The translations under genes were made by a program, and so were the position numbers. Below are positions 9,218 to 18,131 of a DNA stretch of 64,000 nt, piece after piece. Below the pieces are notes generated by a model, which saw only the letters and a list, made by a program, of their open reading frames with translations, did no database searches and was not told the origin of the DNA. Source of the stretch: Solibaculum mannosilyticum (GTDB lineage Bacteria; Bacillota; Clostridia; Oscillospirales; Acutalibacteraceae); NCBI RefSeq assembly GCF_015140235.1, contig NZ_AP023321.1, forward strand, positions 1,044,501 through 1,108,500. The letters are read 5' to 3'. Within the stretch, counting starts at the first letter, position 1. Every line of letters starts with the position of its first letter.

Positions 9218-9619
9218 ATGGATATCATCGAAATCACAAGAGAATTAGGACGTGCCATCCAGCAGGATGAGTGCTATAGTCGTTATCTGCTCGCCAAGGA
9301 TGCAAACGACAAGGACGAAGAATTACAGAACTTAATTGGGGAATTCAATTTAAAGCGCATCGCCATCAATTCGGAAAACAGCAAGGCGGATAAGGATCAA
9401 GCGCGTCTGGGGCATCTCAATGAGGAGCTGACGCAGGTGTATGAGAGAATCATGGCGAATCCTCACATGCAGGAGTACAACGCCGCCAAAGTAGCCCTGG
9501 ATTCCCTTTTGCAGCGCGTCAACACCATCATTATGATGTGCGCCAACGGCGCCGATCCCGACACCGCCGATGCGTCGGCTTGTTCGGGGAGCTGCGACGG
9601 TTGCTCCAGTTGCAGCTGA
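9218..9619 (+). CDS. YlbF/YmcA-family protein with cysteine-rich tail
   Basis: A 133-residue all-helical protein of the Com_YlbF family (residues 1-110). In Bacillus, YlbF and YmcA form with YaaT the Fe-S-containing Y-complex that adjusts RNase Y processing, competence and sporulation. The C-terminal tail, CSGSCDGCSSCS, has four cysteines in the position where family members coordinate their cluster. It sits between miaB and mutS, matching Bacillus synteny, with TGGAGG upstream. It is most likely the YmcA/YlbF equivalent, but which of the two cannot be told from sequence by eye. Confidence 0.85.
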   Translation: MDIIEITRELGRAIQQDECYSRYLLAKDANDKDEELQNLIGEFNLKRIAINSENSKADKDQARLGHLNEELTQVYERIMANPHMQEYNAAKVALDSLLQRVNTIIMMCANGADPDTADASACSGSCDGCSSCS

Positions 9620-9677
9620 GAAGACGAAACATTAAGACACCAATCGTTTTTTTGACAGTAAGGGAGGGGACTTTTCT

Positions 9678-12302
9678 TTGAATACCAATATGTCGCCCAT
9701 GATGCGTCAGTATTTGGAGATTAAGAAGCAAAATCCCAATACCATCCTCTTTTTCCGGCTGGGGGATTTTTATGAGATGTTCTTTGAGGATGCCAAGCTT
9801 GCGTCCAAAGAACTAGAACTAACATTGACCGGACGGGACTGTGGTCAGGAAGAGCGGGCGCCCATGTGCGGCGTTCCGTACCACAGCTGTGAAGCGTATA
9901 TCGCCCGTCTGGTTGCCAAGGGATACCGAGTAGCCATCTGCGAACAGATGGAGGATCCCGCCACTGCAAAGGGCCTTGTCAAGCGGGACGTTGTGCGGGT
10001 TATCACCCCTGGTACTGTGACGGAGAATTCCATGCTGGATGAATCCAACAACAATTTTCTCTGCACATTGTCTATGTCCGACCAGGTTGCGGGCCTGTGT
10101 TTTGCCGATATCTCCACAGGAGAGATGCACGTCACAGAGCTGGCGGGAGAAGATCTTATCCTGCGCATTCAGAATGAGCTGGGGCGGTTTGTGCCCAAAG
10201 AGATCCTGCTAGATCACAAGGCGTCGGAGGAGCGGGAGATCATCGACTTTATCACCAATAAACTCAACTGCGTGTTTGCCCCTGTTCCGGCGGATATGTT
10301 TGATCGCCAAGCCTGTGTGCAGCTGATTGAGAAACACTTCCACAAGAGTATGGATCAGATGGATCTCAAAGGAGACAGCGACCAAACCGTGGGAGCATTG
10401 GGTGTGACGCTGCAATATTTGTACGACACACAGAAATCCGGTTTAGAGCGCATTACCGATGTAGATTATTACAGCGAGGCTCAGTTTATGCGTCTGGACC
10501 TCAACACAAGGCGCAATTTGGAATTGGTGGAAACCATGCGGGCAAAAGAGAAAAAAGGATCTCTTCTGTGGGTGCTGGATCACACCAAGACCGCTATGGG
10601 GAAACGACTGATCCGATCCTGGATCGAGCAGCCGCTGGTTAATGGGGCGTCGGTATGCCGCCGGCTCAACGCGGTGGAAGAACTGGTGGCCAATACACCT
10701 CTGCGGGAGGAGCTCAGCGAGATGCTGGAAGGCATCTTTGATATGGAACGTCTGATGACCCGCATTGTGTACGGTACGGCAAATGCCCGGGATTTAAGGG
10801 CTATGTCTAAGACATTCCAATGCCTGCCCGGTCTGAAGAAGAGTTTATCGGCGGGGTATTCCGCTATGCTCACCGAGATCCGGGAAAGCATCGATGGCAT
10901 GGAGGACATGTACGATCTAATTGAACGGGCCATTGAGGATGATCCTCCAGTGGCTCTTCGAGACGGCGGGATTATCCGAAAGGGATACAGCGACGAGCTG
11001 GATGAACTGCGCAGTATCCACACTTCCGGCCGGGACATCATTGCAAAAATCGAATCAGAAGAGAAGGAAAAAACCGGGATCAAAAACCTCAAAGTTGGGT
11101 TTAATAAGGTATTTGGATACTATTTGGAAGTCACGAAATCCAACTTAAGCCAGGTACCGCCTTATTATGTCCGCAAGCAGACGCTTGTCAACAGCGAGCG
11201 TTATATTACACAGGAATTAAAGGATCTGGAAGGGCGCATTTTAGGCGCTCAAGAGCGTTCCACTGCGTTGGAGTACCAGCTTTATGAATCGGTGCGCAAA
11301 GAGGTGGCAGGACAGTTGGCCCGCGTGGAAAAAACAGCGTCGGCCATCGCAAAACTGGACGTACTTTGTTCTTTTGCTCAAGCGGCCTTCCGCAATCATT
11401 ACTGCCGTCCCGACATCACCATGGACGGTAAAATCAACATCAAAGAGGGACGCCATCCCGTGGTGGAGGCCATGCTCAAAGATGTTCCTTTTGTTCCAAA
11501 CGATACGTTCTTGGACGGAGACGAAAATCGAGTCGCCATCATCACCGGGCCCAACATGGCGGGGAAATCCACCTATATGCGTCAAACCGCCCTAATTGTC
11601 CTGATGGCTCAAATCGGCAGTTTTGTGCCGGCTACTACGGCATCTGTGGGCATTGTAGACAGCATCTTTACCCGAGTGGGCGCGTCGGACGATTTAACCT
11701 CCGGCCAATCCACTTTTATGGTGGAGATGAACGAGGTGGCGCATATTTTGAAATACGCCACCCGCGATAGCCTTTTAATTCTGGATGAGATCGGGCGCGG
11801 GACTTCCACTTACGACGGCATGTCCATCGCTCGAGCCGTGCTGGAATATGTAGCGGATACGAAGAAATTGGGCGCCAAGACCCTGTTTGCCACCCATTAC
11901 CACGAGCTCACAGAAATGGAACAGCAGTATCCCGGCGTTCGCAATTACAATATTGCGGTAAAAAAGCGGGGGGACGATATTACCTTCCTGCGGCGCATCG
12001 TCCCAGGCGGTGCGGACGACAGTTACGGGATTGAAGTAGCGAAGTTATCCGGCATTCCAGACGATGTCATTGTCCGGGCAAAGCAGATTCTCAAACAGTT
12101 GGAGGAGACAGGGCATACCACTGGGAAAAAGACGTCCCGCAAGGCAAAGGCGGGGAGAGACGAAGATACCCAGCAGATTTCATTGGTACCGTCGGCAGGG
12201 GACGCCATTGCGACAAAACTGAAGTCCATTGACGTCAACACCTTAACGCCCATCGAGGCCCTCAATGTTTTATATGAGTTAAACAAGATGGCGAACAGCT
12301 AA
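9678..12302 (+). CDS. mutS: DNA mismatch repair protein MutS
   Basis: Mismatch-recognition ATPase, 874 aa, full length. The N-terminal domain I has the mismatch-wedge motif FFRLGDFYEMFFEDA (Phe-x-Glu in YEMF). The ATPase core has Walker A GPNMAGKSTYMRQ, Walker B LLILDEIGRGTSTYDG and the trans-acting loop FATHYHELTE. The C-terminal helical clamp region contains the usual low-complexity KKTSRKAKAGRDED linker before the dimerisation tail. It starts TTG at 9678 after AAGGGAGGGG, and mutL follows 34 bp downstream. Confidence 0.98.
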   Translation: MNTNMSPMMRQYLEIKKQNPNTILFFRLGDFYEMFFEDAKLASKELELTLTGRDCGQEERAPMCGVPYHSCEAYIARLVAKGYRVAICEQMEDPATAKGLVKRDVVRVITPGTVTENSMLDESNNNFLCTLSMSDQVAGLCFADISTGEMHVTELAGEDLILRIQNELGRFVPKEILLDHKASEEREIIDFITNKLNCVFAPVPADMFDRQACVQLIEKHFHKSMDQMDLKGDSDQTVGALGVTLQYLYDTQKSGLERITDVDYYSEAQFMRLDLNTRRNLELVETMRAKEKKGSLLWVLDHTKTAMGKRLIRSWIEQPLVNGASVCRRLNAVEELVANTPLREELSEMLEGIFDMERLMTRIVYGTANARDLRAMSKTFQCLPGLKKSLSAGYSAMLTEIRESIDGMEDMYDLIERAIEDDPPVALRDGGIIRKGYSDELDELRSIHTSGRDIIAKIESEEKEKTGIKNLKVGFNKVFGYYLEVTKSNLSQVPPYYVRKQTLVNSERYITQELKDLEGRILGAQERSTALEYQLYESVRKEVAGQLARVEKTASAIAKLDVLCSFAQAAFRNHYCRPDITMDGKINIKEGRHPVVEAMLKDVPFVPNDTFLDGDENRVAIITGPNMAGKSTYMRQTALIVLMAQIGSFVPATTASVGIVDSIFTRVGASDDLTSGQSTFMVEMNEVAHILKYATRDSLLILDEIGRGTSTYDGMSIARAVLEYVADTKKLGAKTLFATHYHELTEMEQQYPGVRNYNIAVKKRGDDITFLRRIVPGGADDSYGIEVAKLSGIPDDVIVRAKQILKQLEETGHTTGKKTSRKAKAGRDEDTQQISLVPSAGDAIATKLKSIDVNTLTPIEALNVLYELNKMANS

Positions 12303-12336
12303 TCCTGATGTTCACGACATAGGAAAGGAGGCAGCA

Positions 12337-14265
12337 ATGGCCAAGATACAGGTTTTGGACAAGCAAATCGCCGAACTCATCGCCGCAGGAGAAGTGGTGG
12401 AACGGCCTTCTTCGGTAGTCAAGGAGCTGGTGGAAAACTCCATTGACGCCGGGGCATCTGCCATCACAGTGGAGATTCAAAACGGCGGCGTCACATACAT
12501 CCGCGTAACCGACAATGGATCAGGTATTCAGCGGGACGACATTCCCACCGCATTTTTGCGTCATGCCACCAGTAAGGTTCATACCCAAGAGGATTTGGAT
12601 CATATCGGGACTTTGGGATTTCGCGGGGAGGCATTGGCTTCCATTGCAGCGGTGTCCAAGGTGGAACTCCTGACCTGTGCCAAAGGGGAGATGATTGGAT
12701 CCCACTACCGCATCGAAGGCGGGGAAGAAGTGGACATGGAGGATGCCGGCTGCCCGGAAGGAACTACGTTCATCATTCGGGATCTGTTTTACAATACGCC
12801 GGCCCGTATTAAATTCTTAAAAAAGGACGTCACCGAAGCCAATGCAGTTGCAGGAGTTCTGGACCGCATCGCACTGTCTCATCCGGAAGTCTCCATTAAG
12901 TTTATCCGATCGGGCAAAGAGGTACTCTTGACCCCGGGGGATGGAGATCTGTTGTCGGATGTTTATGCTGTGTTCGGCCGGGACTTTGCCAAAAATCTTC
13001 TGCCTGTGGATTATACGCTACATGGGATCCGTGTTCATGGCTACATCAGCAAACCGACGGCAGCCCGTCCAAACCGAAGCATGCAGTATTTCTTTATCAA
13101 CAGCCGTGTGGTTCGTTCTAGAACCGCCATGGCGGCTTTGGAGGAATCCTGTAAAGGATCGGTGATGGTGGGACGTTTCCCAGCCAGTGTCCTGCATCTG
13201 GAAGTGGCGCTGGAGGGGGTGGACGTCAATGTCCATCCGGCAAAAATAGAGGTGCGGTTTGTCAACGAGCGGCCCGTATTTGATGCGGTATATCACGCTT
13301 GCAAAAACGCCCTTCAAAAGGAAGATGACCGCAAAGAGATGGAGTTGCAATCCGCTGCAAAACCGCCTATTCGGATTTTGCCTGTGACTCCTCCCGCCAA
13401 GCTGGAGCAGACAAAGCTCACGGATCAGATGGGGGGAAAATCCTATTCTCGCCGGGAAGATGACGCTGTACCATCTTTTCAGATGCAGCCGATGGAGAAA
13501 GGTAAGCCCTCTTTAACCGGTTCAGAAGATCCCCTTTTTGTTTCCGGCAAGAAGTTACAGGAGAAGCCCCCGGTGTATCAGAGTATATCCTATATCCCAT
13601 CCAAAGAAGAATCTTGTTCCTCTGATGTGGATCAAAATATTGAGACTTCTCAGAATGATATAGAACCTGTTGTGACCCAGGAAGCGGAAGAGATAGAGGA
13701 GCCGGCTATTCGAGTGATTGGGGAGGCGTTTTCCACCTATATTATCCTAGAGGTTGGGAAAGAACTCTTCCTTATTGACAAACATGCTGCTCATGAACGG
13801 TTGCTCTATGAGCAGATCAAGAAGGATGCGACTATCAACCATCAGATGTTGTTGGTTCCGGTGCCGGTGACGCTGGAAAAATCCCTTTACGATGCAGTGC
13901 TGGATCATTTGTCTTTGCTATCTCAAGCGGGATTTGAAACTGAGGATTTTGGCGACGGTTGTATTCTGGTCCGGTCTGCTCCGCTTGAACTGGATGGGGC
14001 GGACGTAGAATTGCTGGTAACTGAATTGGCAGGACGGCTTGTCACCTGTCGACGAGATTTAATTCCCGAACAGTTGGAATGGATTTATCATTCCGTAGCA
14101 TGCCGGGCAGCCGTGAAAGCAGGGGATAAGAATTCACCAAAAGAACTTTATGAATTGGCTGTCCGGGCGTTTGAAGAAGATGTCCGATACTGTCCCCACG
14201 GACGTCCGATAGCAATTCGTCTGACGCAAAAAGAATTGGAAAAACAATTTGGACGGATCCAGTGA
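12337..14265 (+). CDS. mutL: DNA mismatch repair protein MutL with endonuclease-type C-terminus
   Basis: GHKL ATPase that couples MutS to downstream nuclease action. 642 aa. The N-terminal ATPase has IAAGEVVERPSSVVKELVENSIDAG, DNGSGI and GFRGEALASI. A low-conservation linker runs from about residue 340 to 455. The C-terminal domain carries DKHAAHERLLYEQI, the DQHAAxERxxYE-type metal-binding motif of MutL endonucleases. Further metal-site motifs are ACRAAVKAGD and CPHGRPIAI near the end. An endonuclease-proficient MutL fits an organism without MutH. The start is preceded by AAAGGAGG. Confidence 0.98.
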   Translation: MAKIQVLDKQIAELIAAGEVVERPSSVVKELVENSIDAGASAITVEIQNGGVTYIRVTDNGSGIQRDDIPTAFLRHATSKVHTQEDLDHIGTLGFRGEALASIAAVSKVELLTCAKGEMIGSHYRIEGGEEVDMEDAGCPEGTTFIIRDLFYNTPARIKFLKKDVTEANAVAGVLDRIALSHPEVSIKFIRSGKEVLLTPGDGDLLSDVYAVFGRDFAKNLLPVDYTLHGIRVHGYISKPTAARPNRSMQYFFINSRVVRSRTAMAALEESCKGSVMVGRFPASVLHLEVALEGVDVNVHPAKIEVRFVNERPVFDAVYHACKNALQKEDDRKEMELQSAAKPPIRILPVTPPAKLEQTKLTDQMGGKSYSRREDDAVPSFQMQPMEKGKPSLTGSEDPLFVSGKKLQEKPPVYQSISYIPSKEESCSSDVDQNIETSQNDIEPVVTQEAEEIEEPAIRVIGEAFSTYIILEVGKELFLIDKHAAHERLLYEQIKKDATINHQMLLVPVPVTLEKSLYDAVLDHLSLLSQAGFETEDFGDGCILVRSAPLELDGADVELLVTELAGRLVTCRRDLIPEQLEWIYHSVACRAAVKAGDKNSPKELYELAVRAFEEDVRYCPHGRPIAIRLTQKELEKQFGRIQ

Positions 14266-14325
14266 GAAAAAATATAAAACAGTGGCTAAGGATTTTATCT
14301 TCTAAGTCGAGTGCTTTAAAATAAA

Positions 14326-14366
14326 AAAGAGCTATGGAATTCACAAGAATAATCCATAGCTCTTTT
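14326..14366. terminator. bidirectional terminator between mutL and the ACT-domain gene
   Basis: AAAGAGCTATGGA (14326-14338) pairs with TCCATAGCTCTTT (14353-14365), flanked by A and T runs, between convergent operons. Confidence 0.9.
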
Positions 14367-14385
14367 AAATTTTCACAGGAAGAGA

Positions 14386-14850
14386 TCATTCAGCAAAAGC
14401 TGATTCAATGGCCTTGCTGAGGGTTTCGGCTTCGGGCTTTGTGATCAAAAGGGAGATATCCACCTCTGAAGTAGTGACCAAACGGATGTCTACATTGCTT
14501 GAGGCCGCGGCTGAAAACACTTTGGAAGCAACGCCAGGTTGTGTACGCATCTGCTCGCTGTATACCGATACTTTCACGTTGCCGCTGCTGATGCTGGGAC
14601 GCAGGGAAGGATGGCTGACGCGCAAAGAAGAAACCACATCCAACGCTTTGCGCATGTCGTCATCCGAGACAGTAAAGGATAAACTGGTCCGATCGCCGAT
14701 AGGGGCCGATTGCGCGATCATATCCACGCTGATTTTTGCTTCTGCAATACAGTCAAAGATGGACGAAATAAAATGAATATCGGCCGGACTATCGCTCAAT
14801 GTGATGAGGGTAACATCCTCTGTAATCGAAACGGTCTGTGAGATTTTCAT
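14386..14850 (-). CDS. free-standing double-ACT-domain protein (aspartokinase regulatory-domain type)
   Basis: A 154-residue protein made only of two ACT domains (about residues 5-70 and 80-150). The pattern matches the C-terminal regulatory half of aspartokinase: VTLITLSDSPADIHFISSIFDCIAEA in the first, VKVSVYSEQMRTQPGVASKVFSAAA and VDIRLVTTSEVDISLLI in the second. No kinase domain precedes it, and a separate start with AGGAGG is clear. As the last gene of the lysine-riboswitch operon asd-dapA-dapB, it probably senses an aspartate-family amino acid, either alone or by pairing with an aspartokinase encoded elsewhere. That function is inferred from operon position. Confidence 0.82.
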   Translation of the reverse strand: MKISQTVSITEDVTLITLSDSPADIHFISSIFDCIAEAKISVDMIAQSAPIGDRTSLSFTVSDDDMRKALDVVSSLRVSHPSLRPSISSGNVKVSVYSEQMRTQPGVASKVFSAAASSNVDIRLVTTSEVDISLLITKPEAETLSKAIESAFAE

Positions 14851-14914
14851 TGCGCTAATAACCTCCTAACTCTTTGTTATAACTTATTTTGTATCCTGTC
14901 AAAACCGAGAGATG

Positions 14915-15676
14915 CTAATTTTTAGAAGCCACCAAATCGCCCATGTTATAAAGTCCAGGCTGTTTGCCGATGAGGAAGAGAGCGGCATTGACAGAACCAG
15001 TGGCAAAAATCTCTTTGGAATGGGCCGAATGGGAGAGGGTAACCACTTCATCACGCCCGGCAAAGATCACTTCATGTTCCCCGACGATGGTACCGCCGCG
15101 GATAGAGTGAATACCGATCTCATCTTTATCTCTCTTTTTGCGTTGGGAGTGGCGGTCGTATACGTAACGGGGCTGTTCAGGCAGTGCGCTGGAGATGCAG
15201 TCGGCCAGCATGAGAGCCGTACCGCTAGGGGCATCGATCTTCTGATTGTGATGTTGCTCTACAATCTCAATATCAAAGGATCCGCCTAATACAGCCGTCG
15301 CCTTTTTAGCGAGTTCCATGAGCAGATTGATGCCCAAAGACATGTTACCCGAATAAAAAACCGGTATCTTCTTAGAAGCCTCTTTGACTTCTTCCACCTG
15401 TTCAGGAGAGAGACCGGTGGTGGCCACCACAATAGGGAGTCCACGTTTCTTGGCAAATGCCAGAAGACCGGATAGGGCAGAGGGATGGGAGAAATCGATG
15501 ATCACATCGGCATCATCCGTGTAGCCTTCCGGATCCGAAAACACAGGATAATCGGCCAACATAGTGGTGTTAATATCAAATCCAGCGGCAATGCGGCAAT
15601 CCGACCTCTGCTCCACGCAAGATGTAATGACCTGCCCCATTTTACCGTTGCAGCCGTTTAAAAGGATATTTTTCAA
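14915..15676 (-). CDS. dapB: 4-hydroxy-tetrahydrodipicolinate reductase
   Basis: Reduces hydroxy-tetrahydrodipicolinate with NAD(P)H in the diaminopimelate/lysine pathway. 253 aa. The Rossmann motif NGCNGKMGQVI is at the N-terminus. Also present are IDFSHPSAL, ATTGLSPEQ, FYSGNMSLGINLL, the catalytic EQHHNQKIDAPSGTAL and HSIRGGTIVGEHEV. I choose the TTG at 15676 (MKNILLNGCNGKMG), which fits the family N-terminus and leaves room for TAGGA upstream. An in-frame GTG at 15685 lies only two bases from that purine stretch. Third gene of the lysine-regulated operon. Confidence 0.96.
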   Translation of the reverse strand: MKNILLNGCNGKMGQVITSCVEQRSDCRIAAGFDINTTMLADYPVFSDPEGYTDDADVIIDFSHPSALSGLLAFAKKRGLPIVVATTGLSPEQVEEVKEASKKIPVFYSGNMSLGINLLMELAKKATAVLGGSFDIEIVEQHHNQKIDAPSGTALMLADCISSALPEQPRYVYDRHSQRKKRDKDEIGIHSIRGGTIVGEHEVIFAGRDEVVTLSHSAHSKEIFATGSVNAALFLIGKQPGLYNMGDLVASKN

Positions 15677-15711
15677 TGGATTCACATCCTATCATTTCGT
15701 TAAAAGGATGG

Positions 15712-16599
15712 TCAGATCAGACCGTATTTTTTCAGTACATCCTTGAGTTTCTGAAGCGCGCCCTTCTCCATGGGGGAGAGAGGAAGCCGGCAGTTACCCA
15801 CTTCCATTCCCATAAGATTCATGGCTTCTTTGACCGGGATGGGATTGACGTCGCTGAACAGGGCGTTGATCATATCAAGATATTTCATCTGGAGCTGACC
15901 GCCCTTTTTGCAGTCGCCCTCTAAACAGGCCGCAGCGATGGCGTGAGTTTCCTTGGGCATGACGTTGGACATAACCGAGATAATACCTTTGCCGCCCAGC
16001 ATCATAATGGGTGCAATAAATTCATCGCTGCCGGAGTAAATGTCCAGATTATCGCCGCACAGGTTGATGGTCTCCATGACTGAAACCAGATTTCCGTTTG
16101 CCTCCTTGGTGGCGACGACGTTGGGATGTTTGGAAAGCTCAAAGTAAGTTTCCGGCTTGATGTTGACTCCCGTACGGCTAGGGACGTTATACAAAATAAT
16201 CGGGATATCCACCCGATCGGCTATGTAGCTGTAATGGGTGATAAGGCCGGACTGGGAAGCTTTGTTGTAATAGGGAGTTACCATCAGAGCGGCGTCTGCA
16301 CCGGCTTCTTTGGCCTCTTTGGTGAGAGCCAACGCATAATCGGTGTGATTGCTGCCGGTGCCCACAATGACGGGAACGCGGCCCGCCACATGCTTGGTGG
16401 CAAACTGGAGGCACTGACAATGCTCTTCATGGGTCAGAGTGGCCGATTCACCGGTGGTACCGCACACCACAATGGCATCGGTATCATTTTCGATCTGGAA
16501 GTCGATGAGCTGGCCGAACTTCTCAAAGTTTACGCTGCCGTCGGCATTCATAGGAGTGACGATAGCAACAGCGGAACCGGTAAAAATAGTTTTTTTCAT
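15712..16599 (-). CDS. dapA: 4-hydroxy-tetrahydrodipicolinate synthase
   Basis: Class I aldolase that condenses pyruvate with aspartate semialdehyde, the first committed step to lysine/DAP. 295 aa. GTTGESATLTHEEH carries the conserved Thr pair. YNVPSRTGVNIKPET contains the proton-relay Tyr. The Schiff-base Lys is in NVVATKEANGN, and SGSDEFIAPIMMLGGKGIISV follows. The start is the ATG at 16599 (MKKTIFTG) behind AAGGAG. The longer in-frame ATG at 16620 overlaps that ribosome site and is rejected. Second gene of the operon, 45 bp after asd. Confidence 0.97.
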   Translation of the reverse strand: MKKTIFTGSAVAIVTPMNADGSVNFEKFGQLIDFQIENDTDAIVVCGTTGESATLTHEEHCQCLQFATKHVAGRVPVIVGTGSNHTDYALALTKEAKEAGADAALMVTPYYNKASQSGLITHYSYIADRVDIPIILYNVPSRTGVNIKPETYFELSKHPNVVATKEANGNLVSVMETINLCGDNLDIYSGSDEFIAPIMMLGGKGIISVMSNVMPKETHAIAAACLEGDCKKGGQLQMKYLDMINALFSDVNPIPVKEAMNLMGMEVGNCRLPLSPMEKGALQKLKDVLKKYGLI

Positions 16600-16644
16600 A
16601 GGATAGAAAACTCCTTCCATCGATTAAAAGGCGAAAAAACCGGA

Positions 16645-17730
16645 TTAGTCAAAATACCCTTTTGCACACAGCAGTTCGGCCATCAGGACAGCGCCGCCTG
16701 CTGCACCGCGCAAGGTGTTATGAGAGAGGCATACGAACTTGATATCGTATTGGGTGTCGCGGCGAAGACGTCCAATAGAGACCGCCATACCGTTTTCCAG
16801 ATTGCGGTCCAAGCGGGTCTGGGGACGATTCTCCTCTGTGAAATAATGCAGGAACTGTTTGGGAGCCGACGGAAGCTCCAGCTCCTGAGGGACGCCTTTG
16901 TAAGAGTTCCAACGGGAGATAATGTCGTCCAGATCCACAGGCTTTTCAAAAGAAGCGAATACCGCCGCCATATGGCCGTCCTGCACCGGGACGCGCAAGC
17001 ACTGTGCCGTAATGCTGGGGGAGGAGGTGGGAACGATGACGTCGCCCTGGATGCTTCCCCAGATTTTCAGGGGTTCCTGCTCAGACTTCTCTTCCTCGCC
17101 GCCGATGAAGGGGATGACGTTATCGATGATATCAGGATAATTTTTAAGCGTCTTGCCGGCGCCGGAAATGGCCTGATACGTGCAGGTCAGAACTTTGGTG
17201 ACGCCCAGATCCATCAGAGGATGGATGGCAGGCACATAGCTCTGTAGGGAACAGTTGGATTTGACGGCGATAAAACCGCGTTTGGTGCCCAGACGTTTGC
17301 GCTGTGCCTGGATGATATCAGTGTGATCGGGATTGATCTCCGGCACGATCATGGGGACGTCGGGGGTAAAGCGGTTTGCGCTGTTGTTGGAGATGACGGG
17401 GCATTCAGCTTTGGCGTATTTTTCCTCCAGAGCGCGGATTTCGTCTTTGGGCATGTTAACGGCGCAAAAGACAAAATCCACCTGGCTTACGATCTGATCC
17501 ATATCCTTCTCAGCGTCCAGCACGGTGAGATCGGCCAATTTTTCAGGGATAGAGGCATCCATGACCCAACGGTCTCCGATGGCCTCCCGATAGGGTTTGC
17601 CGGCCGAACGGCCGCTGGCCGCCAAAACTTTGACATCAAACCACGGATGGTTGCACAGAAGCGTCATAAAACGCTGGCCGACCATACCAGTGGCACCAAT
17701 GATTCCCACTTTATACTGCTTACCATTCAT
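16645..17730 (-). CDS. asd: aspartate-semialdehyde dehydrogenase
   Basis: NADP-dependent reduction of aspartyl phosphate to aspartate semialdehyde, the branch point to lysine, threonine and methionine. 361 aa. NADP-binding VGIIGATGMVGQRFMTLL, SNNSANRFTPDVPMIVPEIN, the catalytic Cys in VKSNCSLQSYVPAIHPL, and SGAGKTLKNYPDI. The sequence and length fit the archaeal/fungal-like branch of Asd rather than the E. coli branch. It starts at the ATG at 17730 behind AGGAGG (nine bases). Upstream in-frame codons run into the riboswitch terminator. First gene behind the lysine riboswitch. Confidence 0.96.
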   Translation of the reverse strand: MNGKQYKVGIIGATGMVGQRFMTLLCNHPWFDVKVLAASGRSAGKPYREAIGDRWVMDASIPEKLADLTVLDAEKDMDQIVSQVDFVFCAVNMPKDEIRALEEKYAKAECPVISNNSANRFTPDVPMIVPEINPDHTDIIQAQRKRLGTKRGFIAVKSNCSLQSYVPAIHPLMDLGVTKVLTCTYQAISGAGKTLKNYPDIIDNVIPFIGGEEEKSEQEPLKIWGSIQGDVIVPTSSPSITAQCLRVPVQDGHMAAVFASFEKPVDLDDIISRWNSYKGVPQELELPSAPKQFLHYFTEENRPQTRLDRNLENGMAVSIGRLRRDTQYDIKFVCLSHNTLRGAAGGAVLMAELLCAKGYFD

Positions 17731-17770
17731 CCTCAAATACCTCCTGAATTTGATGAGCCGAAAAAACAAA

Positions 17771-17793
17771 GAAAAAACCGGTTGTAAACCGGT
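17771..17793 (-). terminator. riboswitch-controlled terminator of the asd-dapA-dapB operon
   Basis: On the minus strand ACCGGT (17788-17793) pairs with ACCGGT (17777-17782), followed by a T-run (17771-17776) interrupted once further on. It lies between the lysine aptamer and asd. A hairpin built on GACGT/ACGTC (17820-17846) just before it could compete in the antitermination state. Confidence 0.75.
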
Positions 17794-17845
17794 CATCAAT
17801 GCAATATAATAAGATCTATTGACGTAAAACGTCTCTTCCTACGTC

Positions 17846-18009
17846 GAATAGCTCTCCATCAAAAGCATGATGACAATTGCCAAGCTCTTAACCAGGCAAC
17901 CAGGAGCAGGGTTGCCGAACCCAGACCCTTCGGCGCTTTCGCCTTTTGTACGTGGTCCTAAGCCCCGGCGGCCTCTCACGCACTACTCATCAATTGCGCA
18001 CCTCTATTC
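17846..18009 (-). promoter_or_regulatory. lysine riboswitch (L box) aptamer
   Basis: On the minus strand the segment shows the conserved L-box core: GAGGTGCGC at the 5' end, GAGTAGTGCGTGAGAGG, GCCGCCGGGG, AAGGCGAAAGCGCCGAAG, GGTTCGGC, and GATGGAGAGCTATTC closing P1 by pairing GAATAG (18004-18009 side) with CTATTC (17846-17851 side). Lysine binding is expected to favour the downstream terminator and so switch off asd-dapA-dapB and the ACT gene. The order aptamer, terminator, asd start is complete. Confidence 0.95.
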
Positions 18010-18043
18010 TGCTCATTTTATAGTAATGAACTATGTTTTTATA

Positions 18044-18072
18044 ATATTATCATTGTGGGGCCATTGTGTCAA
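18044..18072 (-). promoter_or_regulatory. promoter of the lysine-riboswitch operon
   Basis: On the minus strand a perfect TTGACA (18067-18072), 17 bp, then TAATAT (18044-18049). The expected start of transcription is about 25 bases before the aptamer. Confidence 0.85.
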
Positions 18073-18131
18073 CAAATTTGACCAAAAAGATAGATGCTTC
18101 CCCATTAAGATTCTGATAATAAGGAGTACCT

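Noticed and set aside
16126-17247. A long plus-strand frame of 373 codons opposite dapA and asd
   Set aside because: It is antisense to two certain genes and shows no protein family. Long antisense frames are expected opposite biased coding sequence.
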